Origin: Halopseudomonas sabulinigri | GTDB taxonomy: Bacteria; Pseudomonadota; Gammaproteobacteria; Pseudomonadales; Pseudomonadaceae | Direction of reading: 5' to 3' | Assembly (NCBI GenBank): GCA_011053055.1 | Contig: DRHT01000021.1 | Coordinates: 32,491 to 96,490 of the forward strand | DNA length: 64,000 nucleotides | In this document: positions 54,667 through 64,000 of the stretch, one piece after another | How positions within the stretch are numbered: position 1 is the stretch's first letter | Layout: each line of letters begins with the position of its first letter | The notes under the pieces: model-generated | Database searches by the model: none | What the model saw: the letters and a program-made list of their open reading frames with translations, nothing else | Told to the model about the DNA's origin: nothing | Made by a program: the position numbers and the translations under genes

Positions 54667-56169
54667 ATGACCGATCAGCAGCAAGACCAGCAAGCTCACC
54701 ACGAGGAAGAAAACCAGCTCATCGCACTGCGTAAGGCCAAATTGGCTGCTGCACGCGAGAAGGGTGCGGTCTTCCCCAATGATTTTCGCCCCGACAGTTA
54801 TTGTGGCGATCTGCAGAAGACCTACGCAGACAAGAGCAAGGAAGAGCTGGCTGAAAGCGCGATCCCGGTTAAAGTCGCTGGCCGCATTATGCTCAACCGT
54901 GGCGCCTTTATGGTGCTGCAGGATATGACTGGCCGCCTGCAGGTTTACGTTGACCGCAAAGGCTTGCCCGCCGAAACCTTAGAAGATATCAAGCACTGGG
55001 ATCTGGGCGACATTATCGCTGCTGAAGGGATCATGGCGCGCTCCGGTAAAGGCGATCTGTATGTGCAGATGACGGCCGTCAAGTTGCTGACCAAGTCGCT
55101 GCGCCCGCTGCCAGATAAGCATCACGGCCTGACGGATACTGAGCTTCGCTACCGTCAGCGCTACGTTGACCTGATCGTTAACGAAGATACCCGCAATACC
55201 TTTATGGTGCGGTCGCGGGTGATTGGCCATATTCGCAAATTCCTCAATGAGCGCAACTTCCTCGAAGTTGAAACGCCTATGCTGCAGACCATTCCAGGCG
55301 GGGCTGCAGCCAAGCCGTTTGAGACGCACCACAATGCGCTGGATTTGCCGATGTTTTTGCGTATTGCGCCTGAGCTGTACCTCAAGCGCCTGGTGGTGGG
55401 TGGTTTCGAGCGGGTGTTTGAGATCAACCGCAACTTCCGGAATGAGGGCGTCTCGACCCGGCATAACCCTGAGTTCACCATGTTGGAGTTTTATCAGGCC
55501 TACGCCGATTACGAAGACAACATGGATCTGACCGAAGAGCTGTTCCGCGAACTGGCCCAATTAGTACTGGGTAGCACTGATGTACCTTATCAGGGCAAGG
55601 TTTTCCATTTTGGTGAACCCTTCGTGCGTCTGTCGGTATTCGACTCCATCCTCAAATACAGCCCTGAGATCACGGCAGCCGACCTTCAGGATATTGACAA
55701 GGCCCGCGCTATTGCCAAGAAGGCCGGTGCGGCCGTTAAGGGCTTTGAAGGTTTGGGTAAACTGCAGACGATGATTTTTGAAGAGTTGGTCGAGCACAAG
55801 CTGGAGCAACCTACGTTCATTACCCGCTATCCTTTCGAAGTATCACCGCTGGCACGTCGCAGTGATGATGATCCGAGCGTGACCGACCGTTTTGAGTTGT
55901 TCATCGGTGGTCGTGAGATTGCTAACGCCTACTCGGAGCTTAACGACGCCGAAGATCAGGCCGAGCGTTTCCACGCGCAGGTTAAGGACAAGGACGCTGG
56001 TGACGATGAGGCCATGCACTTCGACGCTGATTTCGTCCGTGCGCTTGAGTTCGGCATGCCACCGACAGCGGGCGAAGGTATCGGCATTGACCGTCTGGTG
56101 ATGTTGTTGACCGATGCGCCGTCTATTCGGGACGTTATTCTGTTCCCGCATATGCGGCCAGAGGCCTGA
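54667..56169 (+). CDS. lysS: Lysyl-tRNA synthetase (class II)
   Basis: A 500-residue class II synthetase. The N-terminal OB-fold anticodon domain ([22 protein letters not shown]) is followed by the catalytic core with motif 2 ([21 protein letters not shown]) and motif 3 ([14 protein letters not shown]). Starts at ATG 54667, 73 bp after prfB, in the standard prfB-lysS order. The slightly longer frame from 54643 is unlikely. Confidence 0.97.
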   Translation: MTDQQQDQQAHHEEENQLIALRKAKLAAAREKGAVFPNDFRPDSYCGDLQKTYADKSKEELAESAIPVKVAGRIMLNRGAFMVLQDMTGRLQVYVDRKGLPAETLEDIKHWDLGDIIAAEGIMARSGKGDLYVQMTAVKLLTKSLRPLPDKHHGLTDTELRYRQRYVDLIVNEDTRNTFMVRSRVIGHIRKFLNERNFLEVETPMLQTIPGGAAAKPFETHHNALDLPMFLRIAPELYLKRLVVGGFERVFEINRNFRNEGVSTRHNPEFTMLEFYQAYADYEDNMDLTEELFRELAQLVLGSTDVPYQGKVFHFGEPFVRLSVFDSILKYSPEITAADLQDIDKARAIAKKAGAAVKGFEGLGKLQTMIFEELVEHKLEQPTFITRYPFEVSPLARRSDDDPSVTDRFELFIGGREIANAYSELNDAEDQAERFHAQVKDKDAGDDEAMHFDADFVRALEFGMPPTAGEGIGIDRLVMLLTDAPSIRDVILFPHMRPEA

Positions 56170-56182
56170 AGCGGCGTAGCCG

Positions 56183-56315
56183 TTTTAGCTTTGATCTTCA
56201 AGCTAAAAGCAGTTTGCGTGTTTGGATCGATGAGTTTTACTGCGCTATCAGGCGGTCTTCAGGATCGTGAAACGCACGTACTGCTTGCAGCTTAAAGCTT
56301 GATGCTTCCAGCTGC
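56183..56315. repeat. Hairpin and GCTTGCAGC-type repeat after lysS
   Basis: TTTTAGCTT (56183-56191) pairs perfectly with AAGCTAAAA (56200-56208) around an 8-base loop. The hairpin is followed by a GCTTGCAGCTTAAAGCTTGATGC-like stretch (56283-56305) made of the same words as the repeat at 838-914. The first element could terminate lysS; the second looks like a short extragenic repeat. The 165-bp gap holds no gene. Confidence 0.45.
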
Positions 56316-56334
56316 GACCGGAGGGAGCCAACCC

Positions 56335-57615
56335 GTGAAACAGAACGAGCAATACCAACTGGTGATTCGGAGTCTCTCGGACCGCATCGTTGAGGCGCAA
56401 GCGCCGATTCGGGTGCTGGATGCGATCAAGTGGGATGATAGTGTTCGCGATACCTTCTTTCAAAAGCGCTGCAAGGCGCTTCCGGATGTCACGGCGGATT
56501 ACTACGCCCAGCGCTCTTTGGGGTATAACCCTGGCGAGCTGCGGCAGGTATTTCAGGACATAGAGCGCGATATAACCCGCCAGCTGGGTACTTTTAACCC
56601 GGTTGGGCAAATTATGCGTCGTATGTGCCGTGAATACCGCATGGTGATTCGCATGCTTGAGGCGCGCGGTAACGCAGATTTTGGTTTGATTTCGCAGGAG
56701 CTCTATGGCGCAGCCTCAGATGCTTTTCATGCGGGTGATCCCACGCTGACCGATTTGGGCATCGCTTTGAGTGAGTCGTTGAGCAATATTGCTCGTACCG
56801 ACATCGCCCGCGAGCCCAAAACCATTGCGGCGGCTGACGCGGTAGATATCCTGCAGGGTCGTATGAACGAGGCCTTTCCGGACGATCAGGCAGTGCGAGT
56901 GTTTGAGTCCGACGGCATTGTTGCCGACGCCGCCGCTGGCGCGGATTACATCAAAATTCGCAGCGATGCTAAATTCAACCAACGTGATCTGAATATTCTT
57001 GCTGTGCACGAGGGTATGGTGCACGTTGCAACCAGCCTGAATGGTCAACATCAACCCATCTGCACCTTCCTGGCCAAGGGGCCACCGTCTTCAACGGTGA
57101 CTCAAGAAGGCTTGGCCATTCTTATGGAAGTGCTGACCTTTAACTCTTATCCGGCGCGCTTGCGCAAGCTGACCGACCGTACCCGTGCAATCCAGATTGC
57201 CGAGACCGGCGGTGACTTCATGGATGTGTTTCAGTTCTATCGTGACGAAGGCTACTCGCGCGAAGATGGCTACAACAACGCCAGTCGGGTGTTCCGCGGC
57301 TCCAGCAGCAGCGGCCTGCCGTTCACCAAGGATCTGGTGTACCTCAAGGGTTTTATCCTGACCTACAACTACATCCAGCTGGCCGTACGCAAGGGCAAGC
57401 TACAGCAGATCCCTTTGCTGTTCTGCGGTAAGACTACCTTGGAAGACATGCGCACCTTGAATCAGTTGGTAGAGGAGGGCTTGGTGGTACCACCTCGTTA
57501 CTTACCCGCGCCCTTCGCCGATCTGAATGCGTTGAGTGCCTGGATGTGTTTTTCCGGGTTCTTGAATAACCTGAGTCTGGAGCGAGTCGAAGCTGACTAC
57601 GCCAATATCCTATAA
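56335..57615 (+). CDS. QEGLA-motif putative zinc metallopeptidase (DUF1704)
   Basis: A 426-residue protein of the family named for its QEGLA motif (annotated as 'flavohemoglobin expression-modulating'). The pattern HEGMVHVATSLNG plus downstream TQEGLAILMEV gives HExxxH and a third glutamate ligand, as in the eukaryotic MATCAP tubulin carboxypeptidases, which are homologous. Starts at GTG 56335 behind GGAGGG. Cytoplasmic, no signal. The bacterial substrate is not known. It lies after lysS and before a small membrane protein. Confidence 0.82.
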   Translation: MKQNEQYQLVIRSLSDRIVEAQAPIRVLDAIKWDDSVRDTFFQKRCKALPDVTADYYAQRSLGYNPGELRQVFQDIERDITRQLGTFNPVGQIMRRMCREYRMVIRMLEARGNADFGLISQELYGAASDAFHAGDPTLTDLGIALSESLSNIARTDIAREPKTIAAADAVDILQGRMNEAFPDDQAVRVFESDGIVADAAAGADYIKIRSDAKFNQRDLNILAVHEGMVHVATSLNGQHQPICTFLAKGPPSSTVTQEGLAILMEVLTFNSYPARLRKLTDRTRAIQIAETGGDFMDVFQFYRDEGYSREDGYNNASRVFRGSSSSGLPFTKDLVYLKGFILTYNYIQLAVRKGKLQQIPLLFCGKTTLEDMRTLNQLVEEGLVVPPRYLPAPFADLNALSAWMCFSGFLNNLSLERVEADYANIL

Positions 57616-57627
57616 CTGGAGCTGTTG

Positions 57628-57957
57628 ATGTCGGAGTCCCAGGAAGTAAGTAAGTTACCGCTCATTTTGACGGCGATTGGTACGGTCATTTTTACCGTAC
57701 TGGTACTGCATCTTTATGGTTATCTAAGTTTTGTCCAGCCTGAAGAAGGCATGGAGCTGGAAGACTATCGTTTGGTCACCGTTGGTTCGGAAGAGGCTGG
57801 TCAGTTACGCAGCAATCCAGCCAAACATGAAGCCGAATGTGTAGACGGCATTTTGGTGTTGCACGCCAGCCACATGAACGGTCTTGCCGGTGTGCTCAAA
57901 GACAGCCGTGACCGTGTTGTGCGTTGTATTGAGCAGACAGTACCGGCGGCCAAGTAA
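57628..57957 (+). CDS. Small membrane-anchored protein, unknown
   Basis: A 109-residue protein with one N-terminal membrane helix ([24 protein letters not shown]) and a small hydrophilic domain ending near VRCIEQTVP. Two cysteines are present (in EAECVDG and VVRCIE). ATG 57628 follows TTG 57625; GGAG is 8 bp upstream. It begins 12 bp after the QEGLA gene and stops 2 bp before ung. No family recognised. Confidence 0.65.
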   Translation: MSESQEVSKLPLILTAIGTVIFTVLVLHLYGYLSFVQPEEGMELEDYRLVTVGSEEAGQLRSNPAKHEAECVDGILVLHASHMNGLAGVLKDSRDRVVRCIEQTVPAAK

Positions 57958-57959
57958 CC

Positions 57960-58652
57960 ATGGCTGAGCGACGCATTGAGCTGGAGCCAGGTTGGCTGGC
58001 GGCACTGGAAGGCGAGTTCTACAAGCCCTACATGCAGTCTCTGAAGGCGTTTTTGCAGGCTGAAAAAACCGCCGGCAAAGTCGTTTATCCGCCGGGGCCG
58101 CTTATTTTTAATGCGTTGAACTCAACACCGCTGGAACAGGTCAAGGTGGTGATAATCGGCCAGGACCCTTATCACGGTGATGGTCAAGCGCACGGCTTAA
58201 GCTTCTCGGTGCCGCCAGGTGTGCGGCCGCCACCGTCGCTGAAAAACATCTTCAAGGAATTGCAGCGCGATCTGGATCTGCCGATTGCGGAGCATGGTTG
58301 CCTGCAATCCTGGGCCAGCCAAGGTGTGTTGTTGCTCAATGCGGTGCTCACCGTGGAGCAAGCCAATGCTGGGGCGCATGCCAATCGAGGCTGGGAAGTA
58401 TTTACCTCAAAGATAATTGAGGTGGTCAGTCAGCAGTATAGTCATCGCGTTTTCATGCTCTGGGGCAACTATGCTCAGCGCAAAGGGCAGCAGATTGACG
58501 AGACACGTCACTGCGTTCTCAAGTCGGTACATCCTTCCCCCTTGTCAGCTCATCGTGGTTTTATCGGTAATGGCCACTTTTCCGCTGCAAACGACTATCT
58601 TGTAGAGCAGGGCATGTCGCCTGTGGATTGGCGTCTACCCGCTGCCGAATAA
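57960..58652 (+). CDS. ung: Uracil-DNA glycosylase
   Basis: A 230-residue family 1 UDG that removes uracil from DNA in base-excision repair. The water-activating aspartate is D69 in [20 protein letters not shown], and the leucine-loop motif [11 protein letters not shown] carries the catalytic histidine. Length and motifs are complete. ATG 57960 lies 2 bp after the previous gene, so they are probably co-transcribed. Confidence 0.96.
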   Translation: MAERRIELEPGWLAALEGEFYKPYMQSLKAFLQAEKTAGKVVYPPGPLIFNALNSTPLEQVKVVIIGQDPYHGDGQAHGLSFSVPPGVRPPPSLKNIFKELQRDLDLPIAEHGCLQSWASQGVLLLNAVLTVEQANAGAHANRGWEVFTSKIIEVVSQQYSHRVFMLWGNYAQRKGQQIDETRHCVLKSVHPSPLSAHRGFIGNGHFSAANDYLVEQGMSPVDWRLPAAE

Positions 58653-58678
58653 TCCCCCTGATTGTCTCTGGAGGTGTT

Positions 58679-59494
58679 ATGGAACATGCATTGCAACCCT
58701 ACACTGCACTGGTCCCGCGCACAGATAAGTTGGTTGTACAGAAGGTGGGCCACACTGCGTTGGTGACCATCGATAATCCACCGGCCAATACTTGGGATTC
58801 GGACACCTTGCACGGTTTGCCTGAGCTGGTCAGGCACCTGACCCGTGACAGCGATATCTATGCATTGGTCATCACCGGGCGCGGCGAACGATTTTTCTCC
58901 GCCGGTGCAGACCTGAATATGTTTGCCGATGGCGACCCTGCTCACGCACGAGATATGGCCCGTTTGTTCGGTGAGGCTTTTGAGGCGCTACGGGATTTTA
59001 CCGGGGTATCCATCGCGGCGATCAACGGTTATGCCTTGGGCGGTGGTTTGGAGTGCGCCTTGGCGTGTGATATTCGGATCGTCGAGCGGCAGGCGCAGTT
59101 GGGTTTGCCTGAAACCAGCGTTGGCTTGCTGCCATGTGCTGGCGGAACCCAGGCCTTGGCTTGGCTGGTAGGTGAGGGCTGGGCCAAACGCATGATTCTA
59201 TGTGGTGAGCAGGTTGACGGCGTGCGTGCCGAGCGAATCGGTTTGGTTGAGGAGTGTGTTGAGCAGGGGCAGGCATTGGGCGTCGCGCTACGCCTGGCAG
59301 CGCAGGTAGGGCGCCAAAGCCCAGCAGCGGTGCGTTATAGCAAGGAGCTGATACAGGGTGCGCGGCAGCAACCGATGAACAGCATGTTGCCGAAAGAGCG
59401 CGAGCGCTTTGTTGATCTCTTTGCTCTGGAAGATACCCGCGAAGGTGTTAATGCCTTTCTGAATAAACGCCCGCCACAATGGACGGGAAAATAA
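58679..59494 (+). CDS. Enoyl-CoA hydratase/isomerase family protein
   Basis: A 271-residue crotonase-fold enzyme. The oxyanion-hole segments are visible (SAGADLNMF and INGYALGGGLECALACDIRI), and the two acid/base glutamates are E125 and E145 (LGLPETSVGLLPCAGGTQ), consistent with real hydratase activity. The substrate chain length is unknown. ATG 58679 has GGAGG upstream; the longer frame overlaps ung. Probably the last gene of the ung transcript. Confidence 0.9.
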   Translation: MEHALQPYTALVPRTDKLVVQKVGHTALVTIDNPPANTWDSDTLHGLPELVRHLTRDSDIYALVITGRGERFFSAGADLNMFADGDPAHARDMARLFGEAFEALRDFTGVSIAAINGYALGGGLECALACDIRIVERQAQLGLPETSVGLLPCAGGTQALAWLVGEGWAKRMILCGEQVDGVRAERIGLVEECVEQGQALGVALRLAAQVGRQSPAAVRYSKELIQGARQQPMNSMLPKERERFVDLFALEDTREGVNAFLNKRPPQWTGK

Positions 59495-59512
59495 GGCGAG
59501 TGCAGCGGCTGT

Positions 59513-60346
59513 TTAACCCAGCAGCTGCATGGCGGCTTCCATCTCGGCGGAGAGATCTTCGTCTTCCTGCTCTTCGCTTGAGTTGAGACCCAGCTTGGCG
59601 AAGGAGGCGATGTCGCTCCAATCCATCTGCGCATAGGGATGCGTGCTGCCAGCCAGTGACTGCAGCATGGCCACTTGCACGACGTCGGCGTAGTCCACGC
59701 TGCTTGAGTCGCGCTGGAAGTCCAGATGCTCAGTGGGAATATGGCGCAGCGGCTGAGGGAAGTCCCAGGCCTGCAAAATGCGGTCGCCGAGGATCGGGTG
59801 AATTTTTTCGATTACCAGGTTCAGGCTGAATGAATCCCGCAGTAATTGGTTGTTCTCTTCTGCGTAACTAAGAATTGGCAGAACGCCGATTTGGTGTACC
59901 AGTCCGCCCAAGGTGGCTTGATCTGGCTTAAGGCGCGTGTAATGACGGCACAACACATGGCTGATACCGGCAACCTCAGTGCTGCGGTTCCAGACTTCAC
60001 GCATTTTGCGGTCGATCACGTCGGAGGTCGCTTGGAACATCTGTGCCATTGCCAGGCCAGTGGCCAAGTTGGCGGTGTAGGTGATACCCATGCGGTTGAC
60101 GGCCATCGACAGGTCGGTAATTTCCTGGCGGCTGCGCAGTAGCGGACTGTTGACTACCTTGATCAAGCGCGCGCTGAGGGCTGCATCGTTACTGATCTCT
60201 TTGACTAGGTGAGGAATGCTGACATTCGGGTCTTCCGCAGCCTCGCGTACACGTAAGGCCACTTCAGGCAGGGTAGGCAGCACCAGCTGGTCTTTTTCTA
60301 TCGCCTGGATCAGTTCTTCTTGTACACGTTGTGCCAGATCTGTCAT
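59513..60346 (-). CDS. HDOD-domain signalling protein
   Basis: A 277-residue protein with an HDOD domain over about residues 20-215 (LVLPTLPEVALRVREAAEDPN; ISNDAALSARLIKVVNSPLL; GGLVHQIGVLPILSYAE) and a short acidic C-terminal tail. HDOD proteins are HD-fold signalling modules, usually without hydrolase activity. A single-domain form of this kind is common in Pseudomonas. 20 bp from ygfZ on the same strand. Confidence 0.9.
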   Translation of the reverse strand: MTDLAQRVQEELIQAIEKDQLVLPTLPEVALRVREAAEDPNVSIPHLVKEISNDAALSARLIKVVNSPLLRSRQEITDLSMAVNRMGITYTANLATGLAMAQMFQATSDVIDRKMREVWNRSTEVAGISHVLCRHYTRLKPDQATLGGLVHQIGVLPILSYAEENNQLLRDSFSLNLVIEKIHPILGDRILQAWDFPQPLRHIPTEHLDFQRDSSSVDYADVVQVAMLQSLAGSTHPYAQMDWSDIASFAKLGLNSSEEQEDEDLSAEMEAAMQLLG

Positions 60347-60366
60347 GGGTAGTCCTTTAGTGATTG

Positions 60367-61380
60367 CTACTGCGCAGCCTCTTCGTTGGCTGTGAGTTCT
60401 GATTCGTAGGGCAGGTCGCCGAGCGTTACTAGTGGCCCTTGGCTATCTCCTGCGCTCAATGTGACCGATTGTGCCGCATCTTTCTGCAAAACAGCCAGCA
60501 TTTCTACTCGCTGGCGTCCCTTGGCTGAAATCACGACTTCGCCTACTGTTTTTCCGCTGTCGCCATTGATGATGGGTGTTCCTGCATCGGGCGGTACGTC
60601 GCCTGCCATCAGCAACCGATACATGCGGCGTTTGAGCTTGCCGAGGTATTGCATGCGCGCAACGATTTCCTGCCCGGTGTAACAGCCTTTCTTAAAGCTC
60701 ACGCCGCCCAGTTGCTGCATGTTCAGCATCTGCGGGATAAAAAGCTCTAGGGTGGGTCCGGTCACTTGGCCGATGCCAGCCTGGATCTGCCTGAGCAGCC
60801 AGTGATTTGTGCTATCTGCATTGCTGTGCCGCAGCAATTGATCTGTGATCTCCAGTGCGTTTTCTGCGCTTAACCAGATTTCACAGGCCCCATCGGACAG
60901 ACGTAGTACGCGCGCGCGAGTTTGTACGCTGAGCTGATTGGCTTCAGCTGGTAGCTGCAATGCAGCGGCGGCAAGGGTTTGCTCTATAGCTTCTCCCCAC
61001 AACCCAAGACGGATCCAGTGATCAGATTGGTCGCTCAGGGCGGTCTTGAAAAACGCCGCGTATTTGCCGAGGTCTGCCAGCTGCGGTGCTATCAGTTCGC
61101 GCGCCATGCTGAGCAAGAAACCGGAGTCTGTGCGCTGAAGTCGAAAGCTGGACTGCATACGCCCCTTAGGGTTGCAGCGTGCGCCAAGCGTGCTCTGATC
61201 CGGCGCAAGCTTTGCTGCATCGCAGGTCAACTGGCCTTGCAGAAAACGCTCGGCGTCCTGGCCATCCACCGCGATTACCCCTTCATGCGTCAGCCAGCAG
61301 AGGCTGGTGCCAGTGTTCTCGGAGTCGGTGTTGCCAAAGCGCTGGCTTAGCTCGGTGGCGATAGTGGAGAGTGCAGTCAT
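60367..61380 (-). CDS. ygfZ: Folate-binding Fe-S/tRNA-modification protein YgfZ
   Basis: A 337-residue GcvT-like folate-binding protein, needed for some Fe-S enzymes and the MiaB tRNA modification in E. coli. The signature [27 protein letters not shown] (with the essential cysteine) is split over residues about 230-256. It is divergent from sdhE across a 125-bp gap, the usual gammaproteobacterial neighbourhood. Confidence 0.93.
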   Translation of the reverse strand: MTALSTIATELSQRFGNTDSENTGTSLCWLTHEGVIAVDGQDAERFLQGQLTCDAAKLAPDQSTLGARCNPKGRMQSSFRLQRTDSGFLLSMARELIAPQLADLGKYAAFFKTALSDQSDHWIRLGLWGEAIEQTLAAAALQLPAEANQLSVQTRARVLRLSDGACEIWLSAENALEITDQLLRHSNADSTNHWLLRQIQAGIGQVTGPTLELFIPQMLNMQQLGGVSFKKGCYTGQEIVARMQYLGKLKRRMYRLLMAGDVPPDAGTPIINGDSGKTVGEVVISAKGRQRVEMLAVLQKDAAQSVTLSAGDSQGPLVTLGDLPYESELTANEEAAQ

Positions 61381-61456
61381 GCCGAAGATTGTTCCCTTTG
61401 GGGTTGTTGATACATCATAGGGGCTATGCTGGGTGCTTGTCAGGCGCCGGTGCCGT

Positions 61457-61462
61457 TATAAT
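61457..61462 (+). promoter_or_regulatory. -10 element of a likely sdhE promoter
   Basis: A consensus TATAAT 43 bp upstream of the sdhE start, in the sdhE/ygfZ divergent gap. No good -35 is present at 17 bp (TGCTTG only), so activator help or a weak promoter is possible. Confidence 0.4.
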
Positions 61463-61505
61463 GCGGTTTTTGTACTGCAGTTCAATCCTTAGTGTGGAGT
61501 TGCCG

Positions 61506-61760
61506 ATGTCGGCCGATATAGAAGTGAAGCGTTTATACTGGCATAGCCGTCGCGGCATGCTGGAGCTTGATGTGTTGTTGATACCTTTTTTACAAGAGGC
61601 CTATCCAACGCTGGAAGCCGCTGACAAAGAGCTCTATCGATTGTTGCTGGAATCAGAAGACCAAGACATGTTCGGCTGGTTCATGCAACGTAACGAGCCC
61701 GATGACCCTGGTTTGAAGCGCATCGTGAGGATGATATTGGATCGTGTACAGCCAAACTGA
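61506..61760 (+). CDS. sdhE: Succinate dehydrogenase assembly factor SdhE
   Basis: An 84-residue protein that helps attach FAD to the SdhA flavoprotein. The diagnostic RGxxE is seen in [12 protein letters not shown] (residues about 15-26), and [14 protein letters not shown] follows. ATG 61506 is used; the open frame from 61371 includes no conserved residues upstream. Overlaps the next gene by 17 bp. Confidence 0.94.
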   Translation: MSADIEVKRLYWHSRRGMLELDVLLIPFLQEAYPTLEAADKELYRLLLESEDQDMFGWFMQRNEPDDPGLKRIVRMILDRVQPN

Positions 61761-62196
61761 TTATCTCGTTATGTCTCGCCAGCCATCGCGTTGGTTAGCC
61801 GTGTTATTGCTCGCCAGCAGTTTGTTGGCTTGCCTGGCGGTATACCAGAGTGCGCTCAGCCTGTTGCCACGCATTTTGTGTGTTTTGCTGGTGTGCAGTT
61901 ATGCGCTCTGGATTTGGCCGCGGCAGATTAGCCTCCAGCACCCGCATTCGGTGACCGGGCTGCGGTTTGATAGTGATGGATGGCATATTTTGCGCCGTGA
62001 TGGCTCGGAGGCTGCGGCGCAATTGCTGGCAGATACCTATGTTAGTGCCCTGCTCACAGTGGTGCGGTTGCGTGAGCAGGGCCGCTGGCGCGCCGTATTG
62101 GTGGTGTTGGCCAGCGACGCGGCGTCGGAAGAGAGCCTGCGTCGCTTGCGTTTGCGCTTACGCTTTAGTCGGCAGCGCTGGGCGGTTGTAGAATAG
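61744..62196 (+). CDS. ygfX: YgfX/CptA-family membrane protein
   Basis: A 150-residue (or 141, from ATG 61771) protein with two close membrane helices near the N-terminus ([35 protein letters not shown]) and a hydrophilic domain with W-x-I-L-R-R-D-G pattern. It pairs with SdhE as in other gammaproteobacteria. The GTG 61744 start overlaps sdhE; ATG 61771 is the alternative. Its last 32 bp overlap the 3' end of nadB on the other strand. Confidence 0.85.
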   Translation: MYSQTDYLVMSRQPSRWLAVLLLASSLLACLAVYQSALSLLPRILCVLLVCSYALWIWPRQISLQHPHSVTGLRFDSDGWHILRRDGSEAAAQLLADTYVSALLTVVRLREQGRWRAVLVVLASDAASEESLRRLRLRLRFSRQRWAVVE

Positions 62197-63778
62197 TATC
62201 CAGCGCTTCGTCCAGTTGGCCTGGGTAGTCCAGGGTGTAGTGTAGCCCGCGGCTTTCCTGGCGCTGCATGGCCGATTGGATGATCAGGTCGGCCACTTGC
62301 GCCAGGTTTCTTAACTCCAAGAGATCTCGACTGACGCGGTAATTGCTGTAGAACTCGTGAATTTCCCCGCGCAACATATCCACTCGGTGCTTGGCGCGCT
62401 GCAAACGCTTTGACGTGCGCACTATGCCTACGTAATCCCACATAAAGCGGCGTAGCTCATCCCAGTTGTGCGAGATGATGACGTCCTCGTCGGAGTCGGT
62501 TACCTGGCTTTCATCCCAGTGCGGCAAATCATGTGGCATATCCACTTGATCAAGCTGCGCGAGGATATCTTTGCTGGCAGAACGGCCATAAACAATGCAC
62601 TCCAACAGCGAATTGCTGGCCATGCGGTTGGCGCCATGCAGCCCGGTGAAACTGGTTTCTCCGATGGCATAGAGTTGTTGTACGTCGGTGCGCCCGTTGG
62701 GCTCAACCATCACGCCGCCGCAGGTGTAGTGCGCGGCAGGTACTACCGGAATGGGTTCGCGGGTAATGTCGATGCCGAACGCCAGGCAGCGCTCATGCAC
62801 TGTCGGGAAGTGGCTGCGAATGAAGTCTGCGGGCTTGTGAGTGATGTCGAGGTACACGCAGTCAAGGCCCAGGCGTTTCATTTCGTGGTCTATAGCGCGC
62901 GCCACAATATCGCGCGGCGCCAGCTCGGCGCGCTCATCAAAGCGCGGCATAAAGCGCTCCCCGTTGGGGAGCTTGAGCAGCGCGCCCTCACCGCGCAGGG
63001 CCTCGGTGACCAGAAAGCTTTTGGCTTTAGGGTGATATAGGCAAGTTGGGTGGAATTGATTGAATTCCATATTGGCCACCCTGCAGCCGGCTCGCCATGC
63101 CATGGCGATACCGTCGCCTGAGGCGCTGTCTGGATTGCTGGTGTAGAGATAAACCTTGCTGGCGCCGCCGGTGGCCAGCACGGTAAAGCGCGCAGCGACT
63201 GTTTCCACATGACCGTTGGAGCGGTTGAGGATATAGGCGCCAAGGCATCGGTTACCGGGGCGTCCCAGCTTCTGCGTAGTGATTAGGTCGACCGCGACGC
63301 GATTGTCCAGCAGCTCGATATTGCTGTGGGCTTCGGCGCGTTTTAGCAGCGTGTTGAAAATAGCGGCACCAGTGGCGTCAGCCGCGTGGATGATGCGCCT
63401 GTGGCTGTGGCCGCCTTCACGGGTAAGGTGAAAATCATCTGCCTCGCTGCCATCCTCGCGTCGCTCGCGGGTGAATGGTACGCCTTGTTCAACCAGCCAG
63501 CCAATAGCGTCGCGACTGTCACCGACTATTTGCCTTACTGCGTCTTCGTGGCAAAGCCCACCGCCGGCAATCAGGGTGTCTTGTACGTGAGCGTCTACGG
63601 TGTCGCTGTCATCCAGCACCGCGGCCACTCCGCCTTGAGCCCAGAAAGTAGAGCCTTCTGATAATTGACCCTTGCTGAGCACCGCCACCCTTAGGTTGCT
63701 GGCCAGATGTAGAGCAAGCGTGAGACCGGCAGCGCCGCTACCAATCACCAGTACGTCATATTCCTGTTGCTGCGTCAT
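62165..63778 (-). CDS. nadB: L-aspartate oxidase
   Basis: A 537-residue FAD enzyme that starts NAD synthesis by oxidising aspartate to iminoaspartate. The FAD fold is in [33 protein letters not shown] and the active-site [25 protein letters not shown] region (about residues 350-375) are typical. Start ATG 63778 ([15 protein letters not shown]) is the family start; the in-frame extension to 63808 is unlikely. The ATG overlaps the stop of an AlgU-fragment ORF (ATGA). No nadA or nadC in the window. Confidence 0.96.
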   Translation of the reverse strand: MTQQQEYDVLVIGSGAAGLTLALHLASNLRVAVLSKGQLSEGSTFWAQGGVAAVLDDSDTVDAHVQDTLIAGGGLCHEDAVRQIVGDSRDAIGWLVEQGVPFTRERREDGSEADDFHLTREGGHSHRRIIHAADATGAAIFNTLLKRAEAHSNIELLDNRVAVDLITTQKLGRPGNRCLGAYILNRSNGHVETVAARFTVLATGGASKVYLYTSNPDSASGDGIAMAWRAGCRVANMEFNQFHPTCLYHPKAKSFLVTEALRGEGALLKLPNGERFMPRFDERAELAPRDIVARAIDHEMKRLGLDCVYLDITHKPADFIRSHFPTVHERCLAFGIDITREPIPVVPAAHYTCGGVMVEPNGRTDVQQLYAIGETSFTGLHGANRMASNSLLECIVYGRSASKDILAQLDQVDMPHDLPHWDESQVTDSDEDVIISHNWDELRRFMWDYVGIVRTSKRLQRAKHRVDMLRGEIHEFYSNYRVSRDLLELRNLAQVADLIIQSAMQRQESRGLHYTLDYPGQLDEALDTILQPPSAAD

Positions 63779-63939
63779 AATCTCTCGTCTTGCCATTGGC
63801 GGGCGCAAAATGCGCGGTCACGACGACCTAGTATATAGAAGCTGTCTGCCTCACAATACTTCAATACCAGCAGATCAAAAGCTCGTTTATCACCTTTCTG
63901 AACACGTTCGACCAACTGCTGGTCGCTCTGCTCAGTCAT
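63775..63939 (-). pseudogene. AlgU/RpoE N-terminal fragment ORF upstream of nadB
   Basis: A 54-residue ORF (61 from the upstream ATG 63960). Residues about 4-28, DQQLVERVQKGDKRAFDLLV followed by LKY, match the N-terminus of AlgU/RpoE ECF sigma factors almost exactly. The remaining 26 residues (from CEADSFYILG to the end) do not continue region 2 of the sigma factor, so no functional sigma is made. It runs on the same strand as nadB and its TGA overlaps nadB's ATG. In known Pseudomonas, algU is divergent from nadB. Most likely a decayed or duplicated piece; it could also be a leader for nadB. Confidence 0.7.
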
Positions 63940-64000
63940 GTCGTCGCCCCGGTAATTCACAGGGCAACCCGACTACGTTGCTATGGTAGACCCAAGATGT

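Noticed and set aside
1..64000. CRISPR array, tRNA/rRNA genes, insertion sequences, prophage
   Set aside because: No regularly spaced repeats, no transposase or phage-like ORFs and no recognisable tRNA or rRNA sequence were found by reading.

Overview
The window looks like chromosomal DNA of a Pseudomonas-related gammaproteobacterium of moderately high GC. The evidence is a Pseudomonas-type sequence and order for hom-thrC, recJ, prfB-lysS and ygfZ/sdhE-ygfX/nadB, an Ohr/OhrR pair, an OpgGH pair, a BdlA-like chemoreceptor, and an AlgU-type sigma-factor fragment at the right edge. A Halopseudomonas-like lineage is possible, but sequence reading alone cannot settle this. I saw no rRNA, tRNA, CRISPR, insertion sequence or prophage.

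Layout. 1-3.5 kb: the end of hom, then thrC, an ExoD-like protein and a HemJ/CopD-like membrane protein. 3.5-8.4 kb: a heme-copper oxidase cluster with subunit II, a fused subunit I-III, a small membrane protein and a CtaG-type assembly factor, plus a divergent DUF2231 gene. 8.4-9.5 kb: ohr and ohrR with three visible operator-like palindromes. 9.6-20.4 kb: single genes and small operons: an EamA transporter, a YpfJ-type zinc peptidase, CHAD, MATE, LysR with an exported MBL hydrolase, PspA with YiaAB and a divergent HTH regulator, an MscS channel with a coupled 26-residue peptide, a YebC/YeeN-like protein and YoaK.

20.4-28.1 kb: a compact five-gene minus-strand operon (outer-membrane factor, adaptor, RND pump, response regulator, sensor kinase) in which every junction overlaps. 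28.3-29.3 kb: a tandem pair of small exported acidic proteins. 29.5-33.4 kb: opgG, an 82-residue ORF, and an opgH lacking the usual long cytoplasmic N-terminus. 34.0-41.6 kb: a six-gene plus-strand catabolic cluster (GabD-like ALDH, tartrate/D-malate dehydrogenase-like enzyme, class III aminotransferase, 2-hydroxyacid dehydrogenase, amidase, class I aminotransferase) with no obvious regulator or transporter. It is followed by a 24-residue membrane peptide and a convergent CoA-transferase.

43-53 kb: signalling and housekeeping: a Rho_N-like protein, BdlA-like receptor, DUF808 protein, PAS-GGDEF cyclase, MgtC-like protein, YaeQ, RecJ and a globin-PAS-GGDEF-EAL protein. 53.5-64 kb: prfB with its programmed +1 frameshift, lysS, a QEGLA-motif putative metallopeptidase, ung, an enoyl-CoA hydratase, an HDOD protein, ygfZ, sdhE, ygfX and nadB. 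Just upstream of nadB, on the same strand and joined to it by an ATGA overlap, is a short ORF whose first half is the N-terminus of AlgU/RpoE.

The observations I rate highest are this AlgU-fragment/nadB arrangement, the fused oxidase lacking the canonical K-channel lysine, the orphan amidase/aminotransferase cluster, and the duplicated acidic exported proteins.
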